64,000 nt of DNA, from the NCBI GenBank assembly GCA_016508695.1, contig VNKQ01000007.1, forward strand, positions 1,364,001 to 1,428,000, read 5' to 3'. This document shows positions 24,901-35,724 of this stretch, piece after piece. The notes below the pieces were generated by a model. It was not told the origin of the DNA. It saw only the letters and a list, made by a program, of their open reading frames with translations, and ran no database searches. Positions within the stretch are counted from its first letter, which is position 1. Every line of letters begins with the position of its first letter. Both the position numbers and the translations under genes were made by a program. The DNA comes from Hyphodiscus hymeniophilus (lineage: Eukaryota; Ascomycota; Leotiomycetes; Helotiales; Hyphodiscaceae).

Positions 24901-24938
24901 CTCCTATAGAGTCCTCCCATATCTCTGCCTGTCTCCAT
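21910..24938 (-). CDS. CSC1: CSC1/OSCA-like calcium-permeable stress-gated channel
   Basis: Three exons on the minus strand: 24938..24843, 24790..24248, 24198..21910 (975 aa). The domain order is that of the CSC1/OSCA/TMEM63 family. An N-terminal TM-containing domain has SVYASLGTSIGFTLLLAVG and MCRNIFVILAVIGCGILIP. The cytosolic domain begins RTLMINDIPKDYRSDEG and includes KVDAIEYLSGRIKDLE. The DUF221 pore region has several TM helices, such as LLTIAWIAPNAMISIFLISL, GVASPAITSLIYLVLPIIF and the PLALPACALYFCLDVYLKKY segment. A disordered Gly/Ser/Arg tail of about 170 residues follows. The family forms mechanosensitive or osmosensitive cation channels at the plasma membrane and other membranes. 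The intron at 24247..24199 has a perfect TACTAAC branch site. The ATG at 24938 is first in frame; a second Met follows six codons later. Confidence 0.92.
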
Positions 24939-26717
24939 ATTGTAAAGCGAGTGGCTATGACGGGCCAAAGGCCAGCCAAGAAAGATGTTCGGTAATTGAT
25001 TCGAGACCGAGGATTGTCGAAGGAAAGGAAGTTCCAGTGATGGCCCAACAGCCGTATGAAGTGGGATATGGGAGAGGAGGGACAAATTTCGATTTCGTCT
25101 GGTCCCTTGATTACTTTGTAGATACGGGATTTGCAGGGTTCAAAGGCCCGGCGAGTCAATCCAAGAATGGCACGCTCCTGAATCTCGATAGACGCACCAA
25201 TGCGCGTGCTGTGAATCAGAGAACAAAGAAAGGAATAGGATTGAAAGAGAAAGTTTAGAATACTAAGGAAGAGATGTAGGAAGAGAGTTCTTAGGAAGCA
25301 CGAACACGAGCCGACAACATTCGCACAGCATAAAAGCTGCGGGATGGTGCGTAGAATGACGCTGTATGGCTGCTCGATCTGCAAGATTTTCCACCCTCGA
25401 GGGTTTTCGCGATGGTTGTAGCGAGCTTCTAGAACCCCATGCTATTGGCTGTGGGGCTTCGAGTTTCTATTTTCGGCCCTTCCCGGAAGAACGTTGCATT
25501 CCATATCCCATTGTTGGGAAGTCTGTACCGCACCATTCTCTACAGTACACAGTTTGACGGAAGGAAGAGAGAATGGTAAGATGACTGGCTGAATGAGGAA
25601 TTGGATTGAAATCTCGGTTTGTCGTTCAGATTCCTCCAATCATTCATCCTTGCATCTCATCTGAACAACTTATTTCAGGAGTAATGCATACAACGATCAG
25701 CTAAGATCCAGATTGAGCGATATGTCATGAGGCTGTGCATTACCACAGGAGCAGAGGTGGGCTTGAAGAGTTCGGATATAGATGTGGAAGCTTCAAATTC
25801 CGATGACGATCTTTACATTCATGGGGTGTTTTCTTTCAAGACCGACTTTCTAACATTGTTACATTGTACTCCAGTCCGACTCTCCCAAAGCATTTGTCCT
25901 TTGATATACCCCATCCGGGTGTACCGAGGGTGTGCAACAGCTGAGTACTGGAAGCGAGATCTACAGAACGAACAAGGTTTCTTGGCGTGAGCACTTGATC
26001 CATATGAATACGAGATGAACCGTTCAGCGACGGTTAGCACGTGGTCCATGTCAGGTTTGGTAAGGTACCGTCATAGCATTGAAAGGGAGTCAGCAGCTAG
26101 TACCCTTTCCAGTGGGAAGGAGGTCGTCTTGTTGAGGTCGTATGTTTGCACTGGGTGATCTTAAATGTCATGTTGCTCGTGAGGTCGAGTCTTATACCTA
26201 CTTCTAAGGCCCTGCCAGTGTCAAGTTGCGCTTGTGCGGAGGCATAGTATGCCTCCAGAGTTGGTGAAGCGAAGACTTCTGCAGACATGATGCTCTCGGT
26301 TTCCGGTGCGGCCGCTATCCTCTTCCGTCGAGCATGAGCTTCACAATGTCTGCCTCAGTGACATCCCTGGACGCCTCTTTCCGATATTACCTCTGGCAAG
26401 CTTCTCTCGACTCAGCTTCCTTTCACATCCCAGCCAGGGCCTTCAAACTCCCAATAAGTGCTCATGACAACTCAAGTAAGCAGGGAAAAGTATACAGGAT
26501 ACCCGTTCTATGTTCATTTGAAATGTATATAGAATTTTACGTCCATGATGACTGCATCTGTCGATGCCTCTATCGCATCTATGGTCATTTTCCAAATTCA
26601 CCCAAGCGCACCGTATATACACCGACTAAACCATGCAATGTAAATATGTCCACAAAGATACATGCCGCAAGATTCCCCAGTAATCTCCAATGCCTCAAAA
26701 TCTACCCAGTCACTTCT
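24939..26717. other. Intergenic region upstream of the CSC1-like gene
   Basis: About 1.8 kb between two minus-strand genes. A 170-codon minus frame (24872..25384) partly overlaps the CSC1 first exon in another frame and shows no domain, so I treat it as leader sequence. No repeat or RNA gene was seen. Confidence 0.45.
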
Positions 26718-28703
26718 CTATTCATCTTCTTCCCTCGGCTCTAGTTCGTAAAATAACATGTAGACCTCCTTCTGCATGCCCAGTACATCACCCGTCTTGC
26801 ACTCTTTGATCTTCTCGTCACTGATCCGCCACCATCGATTGCTCGGATTGCGTTTCCGCTTGCTCAGTGATATTCTGCTCGTGTCCTTCGCTGTGGGGAC
26901 CTTCGTTTCCGTGGAGGATGTTGGGGAAGGAGCGGGTGACGAGCGTTGTAGCGAAGTTGGGACTTTTGAAAGCGTTGATCTGGCAGATCGAGCTATTGAG
27001 CGAAGACTAGATGTCTCTGGATCTCGCAGTGCAGATGTCGGCCCAGGAGCTTTGGCTGTCGTGGCAATATGTGTGGATGCTGATCCGGAAGATGGGATAG
27101 AACGACCGTTGCCATTCGCAAACTCTCCTGACAGTTTGCCGTTTGTGTATGGCAGTGATGAGGAAGATGTGGCGGACATTGGGGATAGTAGCTCCGGAGT
27201 AGAAGAAAGGGTACTAGTGTCCCCATTTGCATCATCTTTCCGTTTTGCTGCCGATACCTGAGGCGTGGATATCTGAGAGGGGGTGGGTGTCGTAGGTTTG
27301 CTGTACACGCCAGACACTTGAAACGGATTTTGAGTGGCGAATGGAGGATACACGTTTTGCCGTCTAAAGGATTCGTAATGGCCGGAATGATGACTTCCTT
27401 TATGACATACAACACTTAGGAGCTTATATGTCCTCTGATTCAAAAGCCCTCCGAGAGGTAGCCGCTCAGGAAACGAGATTTTTGCCGAGTTTTTCATAGT
27501 CGATTTGCCAACATCAAAGATTGATCGTGAGAGGTGAATAGCCATGACTTTCGGAAATTTGGTGATCCGGACATGTTTTGCGATCTTCCTTTTTGGCGCG
27601 AACTTTCCATCTGGTAGTTCCACATCCTTGACGTCTTCTTCCGGGTCATTTTCTATTACCTCTTGAAGTCTATCGATCTTTGCTTGAGTCTTTGATTTGA
27701 AATTCTCCGAATTTGACCTTGATAACTCTTGCTGGAGCCATTCAAGAGCATGAACAAGCCGGCACTTTTCACACTTGAAGTCCTCGATATACTCGGTCTT
27801 GAACATCTGGTCGAAGCAGGAGCTCAAGCTTGTGGAGCTGACTTGAGGGACGCTCAAAGTTAGCGAGCAGAAGGTCGTCTGAGTAGCTTTAGGCTTGAAT
27901 CCACAGGCCATGCATTCAATTTGCGACTCCGATCCCCCCTCCAGTGGAAATCCTTCCTCTTCGTCATATCTGAGTTCTCGTTCCTCCGCTTCAACTGACG
28001 TAGTTGTCGCGCCGGGAGTTGAAGTTCCCGCAATGGTGAGAGTTGGTTGTGATGCCTCGACGTTCTCCAACGCCAGTTCGTTCAGTCTCTGATCCACAAC
28101 CTCCTCGTTTAAAGATTGTGTCCCATCGCCATTTATTATTTTTCTCGCATGATTTCTCGCCCGGTGTCCAGCGTGATATTCGTCGCAAAGTCTTTCTGCA
28201 ACCACTTGCAAAAACTCCTGCGCATCCTGTTGCTGACGGCTTATCCGCTGCTTGAAAGCCTGCTCTAAAACCCCAACAAATCCAGCTGCTGATATCGTCT
28301 TCTTGTATAAAGGTCTCTCGTTCAGCGCATCCAAAATATCCTTCAAACCTTTCGTAACCATCCCCGATTGAAGTCCCTCAATCTTCCATGGTGGTAGGTT
28401 CTTCCGCGCTGGATCATCTACTAGATGTGCGTATACTTCAGGCTCATCCAGCCGCCTCCTGTGCGTTTCCCGTATCAAATATAACCGCAGATCTCCCAAT
28501 CCTGCCAGCGCTTGTAGGACCGAGTTTATGAAGCAATCGTTCGCGGGATTCACAAGTCCAACCACCCCCTTCTTCCGCGTACTAGCAGAGTTGACCGCAT
28601 CACCGTCGATGAAGAAAGTAGGGCCAAAGACGTAAACCAGAGTAATTGCAGCAAGGGAAGCTCCAGCCGCATAGGTAGCAATGGTAAGCGGCTTCTCTGG
28701 CAT
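26718..28703 (-). CDS. UBP16: Membrane-anchored ubiquitin-specific protease (UBP16/USP30-like)
   Basis: One exon, 661 aa, from the ATG at 28703 (MPEKPLTIATYAAG); the open frame continues upstream without another ATG. Residues about 8-31 form a hydrophobic segment suited to membrane anchoring. The USP Cys box is GLVNPANDCFINSVLQALAG with nucleophile Cys57. A QQDAQEFLQ box follows near 165. A zinc-ribbon-like CMACGF...CEKC pair lies in the middle. The His box is GSHHSGHYESFRR near 435, and the final block is RWWRISDEKIKECKTGDVL near 625, ending in a typical VYMLFYE strand. A Ser/Thr/Pro-rich insertion of about 170 residues splits the His box from the last block. Yeast Ubp16 and human USP30 share the N-terminal anchor and act at the mitochondrial outer membrane; that location here is inferred. 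It is divergent from a mitochondrial ribosomal protein gene. Confidence 0.9.
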   Translation of the reverse strand: MPEKPLTIATYAAGASLAAITLVYVFGPTFFIDGDAVNSASTRKKGVVGLVNPANDCFINSVLQALAGLGDLRLYLIRETHRRRLDEPEVYAHLVDDPARKNLPPWKIEGLQSGMVTKGLKDILDALNERPLYKKTISAAGFVGVLEQAFKQRISRQQQDAQEFLQVVAERLCDEYHAGHRARNHARKIINGDGTQSLNEEVVDQRLNELALENVEASQPTLTIAGTSTPGATTTSVEAEERELRYDEEEGFPLEGGSESQIECMACGFKPKATQTTFCSLTLSVPQVSSTSLSSCFDQMFKTEYIEDFKCEKCRLVHALEWLQQELSRSNSENFKSKTQAKIDRLQEVIENDPEEDVKDVELPDGKFAPKRKIAKHVRITKFPKVMAIHLSRSIFDVGKSTMKNSAKISFPERLPLGGLLNQRTYKLLSVVCHKGSHHSGHYESFRRQNVYPPFATQNPFQVSGVYSKPTTPTPSQISTPQVSAAKRKDDANGDTSTLSSTPELLSPMSATSSSSLPYTNGKLSGEFANGNGRSIPSSGSASTHIATTAKAPGPTSALRDPETSSLRSIARSARSTLSKVPTSLQRSSPAPSPTSSTETKVPTAKDTSRISLSKRKRNPSNRWWRISDEKIKECKTGDVLGMQKEVYMLFYELEPREEDE

Positions 28704-29204
28704 ATTGAAGTTTTCGGAATCGTTGGAAATTGCGCTCGACGTAAAATATCTCAGCTGAACCCATCCATCACAATCACCGGTGCCTACCACAGTCTATGAT
28801 AATCGTATTTTCCGGTTCTGATTGAAACTGTACGGAGAGTAAGCTACTCCAGGATCTCCGTTCGGCACTTTGTTACGAATGGAAGGTGGGGGTGCGCAAA
28901 TGCTATGCAAGTGAGATTGTGTTACTCCGCATATTGTAAAAAGTGAACTGGGGAATTATAGCAATACTGCTGAATGGGCAATCATTGCGTAGTGTATTAA
29001 ACTTTTAAATGCTTGTGAAGACGATAGGGTTACAAAGTGCTGTGGATTTCTGAAGATGTACTGCGACGTAGTCGGGCATCGGACATTGTATCGCCGATCG
29101 GGGGTAGCCAATGTAAACTTCATGGTGTGCGCGAATAGATTTTGACTATTCGACCTTGACTTCTCTAGACCTCTCAACGTGACCAGTCAATAACAGCCTC
29201 CATA
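28704..29204. other. Divergent promoter region, UBP16-like / bL9m
   Basis: Half a kilobase separates the starts of two genes with mitochondrion-linked products. It has no supported coding or repeat content. A shared promoter is possible but no site is obvious. Confidence 0.45.
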
Positions 29205-30213
29205 ATGGCTTCGCCCATGGTATCTAGAGCTCCACAGTGTCTGTCTTGTATTCGTCGTGTTTCGGGCTTAGAAGACTCGCTGCGGTCACTGTCTGGCCAG
29301 CAAATTCGGGGAAAGAAGAAGCTTGCGAAAGCTACCACGATCAACGTGAAGCTCAGGGCAAACATTGCAGGTTTTGGTAGGAAGGGTATGTTTTGTTTAA
29401 AAGATTCTCTAGCACCATGCTAACTAGGCAACAGGTTCGATAGTCCCCGTACCTCCAGGCACGATGAGAAACACTTGGTTTCCTAGGAAGATGGCGGAAT
29501 ATCAAACACTTGCGCAGTTGAAAGGCCTTGGGGACGTTGTCATTGAAAGAGACTCAACCTTCAGCCCCAGAGAGTCAAAAAGACTTGGACAAGAGAAAAG
29601 AGAGGTGCAAGATGCGCGTAAGGTAGAGTCTATAATGGTCCCGGAGGCTCTAGAGTTGCAAGAGACATTTGCTGCACCCATTGAAGAGGCAGTACCAGAG
29701 GCAGAGTTCATTGAACCTGAGATGCTGAGTGTAAGATCAAGTCCCCATTTGGGATGGAGAAACGTACTGACCTTCGTTCAGTCTGAGCAAGCAGCTATCA
29801 TCATAGCAAAACTCGTTCCAGAAAATCTCGAATTTTATCGAACCCCCATGCCAGCGCCGCCGCCTCCGAAGAAACTTTCCCCATCGCTAGCCTCATCTTC
29901 TGCAATTTCTGCGGCGGCGGCCAAAGCTGCGATCGAAAACGCAAAACGAGATCCTCAGCAATTGGCGAGGCCGGCCATCTACGGCTCGGTGTCAATCGCA
30001 GATGTTGTCGCCAATATAAAGGCTATACTATGGGAGGATATAGAAGGTTCACGGGTCATTCTTTCAACTGAGAACGTCTCTTTTGTGGAGCAATCTTCTC
30101 TAAAGGATAAAGACCGTGTAAAACACCTTGGCTCGTTTACGATTGATATCAGGCTTGGTCCTGCAGAGTCTGAGAAAGTTCGGAGAACGATCACCGTTAG
30201 GGCACAACAATAA
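29205..30213 (+). CDS. MRPL50: Mitochondrial large-subunit ribosomal protein bL9m
   Basis: Two exons, 29205..29385 and 29435..30213 (319 aa). The protein starts with an arginine-containing presequence (MASPMVSRAPQCLSCIRRVSG) typical of mitochondrial import. The bL9 N-terminal domain follows: VKLRANIAGFGRKGSIVPVPPGTMRNTWFPRKMAEY, where the intron splits the GRKG glycine. The GFGRKGS..PVPPGxxRN pattern is the bL9 signature. The C-terminal part (about 170-319) is longer than in bacteria, as usual in fungi, and contains an Ala/Ser-rich helix. It would be a subunit of the mitochondrial large ribosomal subunit (yeast MRPL50). The intron has a GCTAAC branch site. Neighbours are unrelated except that the divergent deubiquitinase may also act at mitochondria. 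Confidence 0.9.
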
Positions 30214-31420
30214 AGTCTGGAAATGGAGAAAGTGTATGAATATTTAGCTCTGGCGATAAAATGTAATATCTACAATATCACGAATTTCCCCACGGGCTTG
30301 GAAACGTCTGGCCCAGCTGTCGACTCACTTCTGCGGTAAGCCTCATATCATGGGACCAGCTGACGCTTGTTCTTCATTTGATTTTCTTGCTGAATGAAAC
30401 TTAACGCTTTCTCATGAACGTTCCATTCTTGTCATTCCCTATTTGGCCCAAGTGATAGATTTCCCACCAGTCAAGGTAGTCGGCTACTCTCCAAGGGAGC
30501 CGGAATTTTCCGAACTTGACATGCTGCCACTTTCACGATGATCTTGTGCGTTACATCGTTACATGGCACTTGTCTTTCGATGAGAAGTTTAGAACGTGTT
30601 CAGCTTGCATCAGAGGGCTAGTAAGACAGGCAGTGATACCAAACCTTAAGCAACAGAGTGAACAAGGCTGATAAGACCCCACGCAATAGAGAATTTCACC
30701 GTCTCCCTTTCCGAACGCTCGCCTGACGACCTGACTGGCATACAACTGACCGCGGGTTGTGAAATATGCAGAAAGAAGCAAAAGTAACTTCCAAATGGCT
30801 GCCCGGCATCGGCCACGGCATGGCATGGGGAATTTGGTTTCGGTGACACATCTGAATCCCATCCTGACGAAGACTTTGACATTGTCTCTGACTCTCTGAG
30901 AGATACATGCTGCTTGTAAGCCGAGTTCTTCGAAGTTGCATTTTAAAATGTTAGCAATTGTGCATCATCAGCCTCGGCTGAGACTTTTACCTGAGGGCAG
31001 GGCAATCACTGACTGTACGATTACGATGAAAGAATCCCGATTCTCGCCTTCGGGCAGGGGCGGGACATTTGGCGGCATGGTTCCCCACCAACGAACGATC
31101 TATTTACCTCGCCCTCCCTACAACCTGACCCTCTTGCAGACTCTATCTCTGTTTTGGAAAGATATATACAGATTTTGCACACTCGACTGTAAGTATATTC
31201 CAATATCCCAAACACCTTTTCACTTCTGTTGTTCAGACTGCCCGCGCGCTGCGCCTTTCCAATCAACCCCACCACTAGCGTCGTTTGAAGCTACTGTATC
31301 GGTCCTACAAAAGCAAACTGTGGAGTGAAAAACTCTCAACATAAAACTAACAACTTCTCAAACACCTATAGAATTTTTACATCATACTCAATACTCCTTC
31401 CACGAACAGAAACCGCAATT
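30214..31420. other. Upstream region of the aldolase gene
   Basis: About 1.2 kb without a supported gene. The last 300 bp are pyrimidine-rich, as often seen before highly expressed fungal glycolytic genes. A GATATATACA element at 31161..31170 could be a TATA box, with a leader of about 230 nt. Confidence 0.45.
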
Positions 31421-32715
31421 ATGGGTGTCAAGGACGTTCTTAGCCGCAAGTCCGGAGTCATCGTTGGAGACGATGTCTTGAAGCTCTTCAACTACGCTCA
31501 AGAGCACAAGTTCGCCATTCCCGCCATTGTAAGTCACCGATAATCCTCAATTGATTTATCATTTGAGATACCTAACATGTGCCACGCAGAATGTCACCTC
31601 TTCCTCTACCGTCGTTGCTTCGCTCGAGGCCGCTCGCGATAACAAGTCTCCTATCATTCTCCAGATGTCCCAAGGAGGTGCTGCATACTTTGCCGGAAAG
31701 GTTCGAACATAAGTTGATGGCCTGGAGTAAGTAGAGATTCTGACAAATACAACAGGGCGTTGCCAATGGCAATCAAGAAGCCTCTATCGCTGGTGGTATT
31801 GCTGGGGCTCACTACATTCGATCTGTCGCTGCCGCATATGATATCCCCGTCGTCCTACACACCGATCACTGCGCCAAAAAGCTTCTCCCATGGTTGGATG
31901 GTCTTCTTGATGCTGACGAAGCATACTTCAAGGAGCACGGCGAGCCTCTGTTCTCCTCCCACATGATTGATTTGAGTGAGGAGGAGGTTGACTTTAACAT
32001 CCAAACCACCGCCAAGTACCTCAAGCGCGCTGCACCAATGAAGCAATGGCTCGAGATGGTGAGTTGTATAACCTTTGATTGAAAACCCAGCCTAAAGAAA
32101 GTATAGGAAATCGGCATCACTGGAGGCGAGGAAGATGGTGTCAACAACGAGGATGTTGACAACAACTCTCTCTACACCCAACCCGAGGATATCCTTGCCA
32201 TCTACAAGGCTCTCTCCCCAATTTCCCCCTACTTCTCCATCGCTGCCGGATTTGGCAACGTCCACGGTGTCTACAAGCCTGGCAACGTCAAGCTCCACCC
32301 CGAACTTCTCGGCAAACACCAGAAGTATGTGAAGGATGCCATTGGAGCCAAAGAGGAAAAGCCCGTCTTCTTGGTCTTCCACGGAGGATCAGGATCTTCG
32401 AAGCAGGAGTATTTGGATGCCATTGGATACGGTGTTGTCAAGGTCAACCTCGATACCGATTTGCAGTACGCTTACCTCACCGGTATCAGAGATTACGTCC
32501 TCAAGAAGAAGGACTACATTATGCAGCAAGTTGGTAACCCAGATGGCGAGGATAAGCCAAACAAGAAGTATGTAAATTTCATGCCCTTCGTTTGATAGAT
32601 TCTGACTTCTGATAGGTACTTTGATCCCCGTGTTTGGGTTCGAGAGGGAGAGAAGACTATGTCTGCCCGTGTTGCCGAAGGTCTAAAGGACTTCAACACT
32701 GCCAACCAGCTATAA
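31421..32715 (+). CDS. FBA1: Class II fructose-1,6-bisphosphate aldolase
   Basis: Five exons: 31421..31528, 31590..31700, 31756..32058, 32107..32567, 32616..32715 (360 aa, the usual fungal length). It cleaves fructose-1,6-bisphosphate to dihydroxyacetone phosphate and glyceraldehyde-3-phosphate in cytosolic glycolysis, and runs in reverse in gluconeogenesis. Class II, zinc-dependent features are clear: MGVKDVLSRKSGVIVGDDV at the start; VVLHTDHCAKKLLPWLDG, which contains the catalytic Asp and a zinc His; EIGITGGEEDGVNNEDVDN; SIAAGFGNVHGVYKPGNV with another zinc His; VFHGGSGSSKQEY for phosphate binding; GVVKVNLDTDLQYAY near the C-terminus. Codon use is C-ending and biased, as in highly expressed genes. 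All four introns are 47-61 nt with consensus ends. Confidence 0.97.
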
Positions 32716-33600
32716 TCCTAACAAATTGAATCATGCATTGCTTTTTGATTTTACTTGGTACGGCGGGAAAGACGCAAATAGCATGTCTAAGAATGAAAGC
32801 AAAGAACCAATGAGTAAATGTTTGATGGTCCTGCGTGTTAATATACCTTGATGGAGATATCTGTTGATACATTGACTTTCAAACCCTGCGCCTTGGAAAA
32901 TCTTCCTTACTTTCTTCCTCCTTGGCATCAAGAACGGCATCGTTTCCCACGGATGACAATTTGCAATAGATCCTTAGGCTTTCAGAAGTCGGTATTCTAA
33001 AGCCAGCACTCTTAATTAATTGATTGTACAATTGATCCACCACCAGTTCAGCTAGGGTTTTGACTCTGTCAAGAAATTGGTTTCGCCTAATGCTACTATC
33101 GCGGCGTCCAAAATGCTTTACTCCCTTTTTGTCAAGACGAGACGTATTCAGAATGCACTCAAAGCCGCGTGATGCTTTTAGAGCAAAATATGGGTTAGTG
33201 ATTGGTGAACCCGTAACCTCGTCTATCTACCTACCGTAGGTAGACAATCCTTACGCAGCCTTCTTACACTTAATTAATATTGCCAAAGCAGTCAACGTAA
33301 TTTTTCCTTACAAGATCGCAACTTATGAGATACGAGATCTAGACCTGGGTTTCCGCTTGTCTGTTCTGAACTACTCACGTGTCTGCTCTCTGAATCAGGG
33401 AGAGATCAGGGGCTGTGTTCACGTCGATGACGTTCTCTTAGCGATATCGCGGGGCAAATCCCTTGATTTAAGGAATTCAGCTGCATACTGTATCCCATAC
33501 TTTACTCAAGTAGACATACCATCCTGAGCGATTCGAAATTACTCTCACAGATCCGAGACCAACCAGCACTCGATATTACAGCCAGCAACAAAAGCGCAAC
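32716..33600. other. Intergenic region between aldolase and oxysterol-binding protein genes
   Basis: No gene is supported. At 33226..33244 there is a perfect 9-bp inverted repeat, TCTACCTAC-c-GTAGGTAGA. The remainder presumably contains the aldolase terminator and the next promoter. Confidence 0.45.
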
Positions 33601-35026
33601 ATGTCTGCTAGCGAAAAGGAAGGCGGAGGAGTGTCCGCACAGAACAAAGGGTCATGGAGCGCCTTTTTGAAATCAATCGCATCATTTTCGGGAGATCTCT
33701 CTTCTCTGACAGCGCCTCCTTTCATCCTCTCATCTACGTCCTTGGTCGAATTCTCCTCTTACTGGGCAGAACACCCCTCGATTTTCGTCGCACCAGCGCA
33801 CGAAACCGATCCAAAGAAGCGCGCACTGTTGGTGTTGAAATGGTTCTTGAGTACGTTGAAGCAACAATACGCTAGTCGGAGCGAGAAGTTTGGGAACGAG
33901 AAGAAGCCTTTGAATCCGTTTCTAGGAGAGCTTTTCATTGGAAAGTGGGAGGATGCTGCTGGGACGACGGAGCTCGTTTCGGAGCAAGTCAGGTCAGTTA
34001 CATCCACTCACGACAATTACGATTACTGACTAGATAATCCTCAGTCACCATCCTCCTGTAACGGCATACCACATCCAGAACAAGGAGCACGGAGTTTACC
34101 TGGAAGGATACAATGCGCAAAAAGCGTCATTCTCGACCACTATCAACGTCAAGCAAATCGGACATGCTGTTTTCTCGATACCCGCGTACAATGAGACGTT
34201 CCTCATCACTCTGCCGAATCTGCATATTGAGGGTCTAGTGTTTGGATCCCCCTTTGTGGAACTCAACGACAAGACTTATATCACATCGAGTTCAGGATAC
34301 ACGGCCAAAATCGATTATAGCGGCAAGGGCTGGCTCTCAGGCTCGAAGAACAGCTTTGTTGCAACCCTGTACCCCACGGGGAAAGAGAGGGATACACTCT
34401 ATACTGTCAAAGGCCGGTGGACCAAGTCATTTGAGATCTTCGAGGGTTCCAAGAAAGGTACAATCCAATATTTTATCCCTATTCAGAGATTATTCTACCT
34501 AATATCAGCGAGACTGAGAACCTGATCAAGGAGACAGATCAGCTACATGTTTACTTTTTTTTTCAGCGATTTGGTATCACTAACATTGCCAGGATCTTCC
34601 ATCGAGGTGTATGATGCCGAATCCAACCCTATCACGCCTCTGAAAGTTGCGCCACTAGAGGAACAAGATTCAATGGAATCCAGGAGAGCGTGGCGCTCTG
34701 TCGCAGCTGGAATCGGTAGTGGGGACATGGATGTCGTAGGAGCAGAGAAGGCCAAGATCGAGGTTCGGCAACGAGAGCTAAGGCAGAAGGAGAGAGAGGA
34801 AGGTAGGACTTGGGAAAGAAGATATTTCTCGCTATCGGAGAACGACAAAATTCTAAAAGAGCTCGGCCCACCCATCGGTGTCACTCCAGAGGAAGACAAA
34901 ACTGGCGGAGTTTGGAGATATGACGAGGCCAAAGCAAGCGCACTCACATTAAAGAGCGAAACACCATTATTCCTCACGCCAACAAGCACCATGACGAAGC
35001 AAACAACGAAAGGATCAGTGCAGTGA
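33601..35026 (+). CDS. KES1: Oxysterol-binding protein, KES1/OSH4 type
   Basis: Three exons: 33601..33992, 34045..34457, 34593..35026 (412 aa, close to yeast Kes1). It is a short ORP made of the sterol/PI4P-binding ORD alone, without PH or ankyrin regions. Family landmarks are KRALLVLKWFLSTLKQQY, KKPLNPFLGELFIG, the EQVSHHPPV signature (split by intron 1 after the Ser dinucleotide), AYHIQNKEHGVYLEG, the C-terminal basic helix region RRAWRSVAAGIGSGD, and ERRYFSLSENDKI. The family moves sterol against PI4P between ER and Golgi-type membranes. The second intron is 135 nt. An earlier T-rich CAG acceptor would run into a stop, so the acceptor at 34592 (after TCACTAAC) was chosen. Confidence 0.94.
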
Positions 35027-35724
35027 TGCTGATTGTGGGGCCAAGACGATCGCAACTGTGGCTGTCAATAGTTCGGACGCTTCATAGCATCCGAGTAATT
35101 GGGATTCTGAGGTGCTCTCTTCAATGGAGTGTCCGAGTCGTTTCAGCACAGACTATCTTTCGGTCCTGAAATTGTACTACGTTAGATTTGATCCTGCTGC
35201 ATGGACGTTGTTTTACCAGAATACAAACATTCAAAGCTACCCCGTGGGAGAACTTACAAGACTCCCACCTCATCCTAGTGAGACCAGCAGTCACACAACT
35301 GGAAACGCTGAAACAAAAATCAAACCTAAAGCTGGCACACTTACAAGACTCCAATTGCTCGAATGTGCTGAGCAACAGAGTGCCTCCTTGAAGTTCTCTT
35401 CTCGACTCGTATTGGACTAATCGTTCCATAGTAGAATCAACTCTTCCGAATAGATTTATGGGAATAAGAAAAGAAAGCTAAAAGACGTTCATGAGTACAT
35501 TTGATTCACCGCACTACTTGTGAGACGAAAATCTGCTTCAATTCCCGCTATGATTTCTCTTCCTTCGATTTCGGTTTAGCGGGGCGCCGTGTTGTGAAAA
35601 CGCGCCCCAAATCGAACCCCCAACATCGTCTTCTCGCCATGCGCTTCCACATCCCACCACTTTAAATAAGGAAGATCACGCTTGCTTATGATCTTGCTAA
35701 CCTCCGATACACGTTCACAACCAT
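35027..35724. other. Intergenic region
   Basis: About 700 bp between two plus-strand genes. Short frames here resemble nothing known. The last 60 bp are a plausible leader for the next gene. Confidence 0.4.

Noticed and set aside
24872..25384. 170-codon minus-strand frame overlapping the CSC1 first exon
   Set aside because: It is in a different frame from the conserved exon, and the hydrophobic look comes from a T-rich leader.
35605..35630. Minus-strand GGGGTTCGATTTG resembling a T-loop
   Set aside because: No acceptor or anticodon stem at the correct distances, so not a tRNA.
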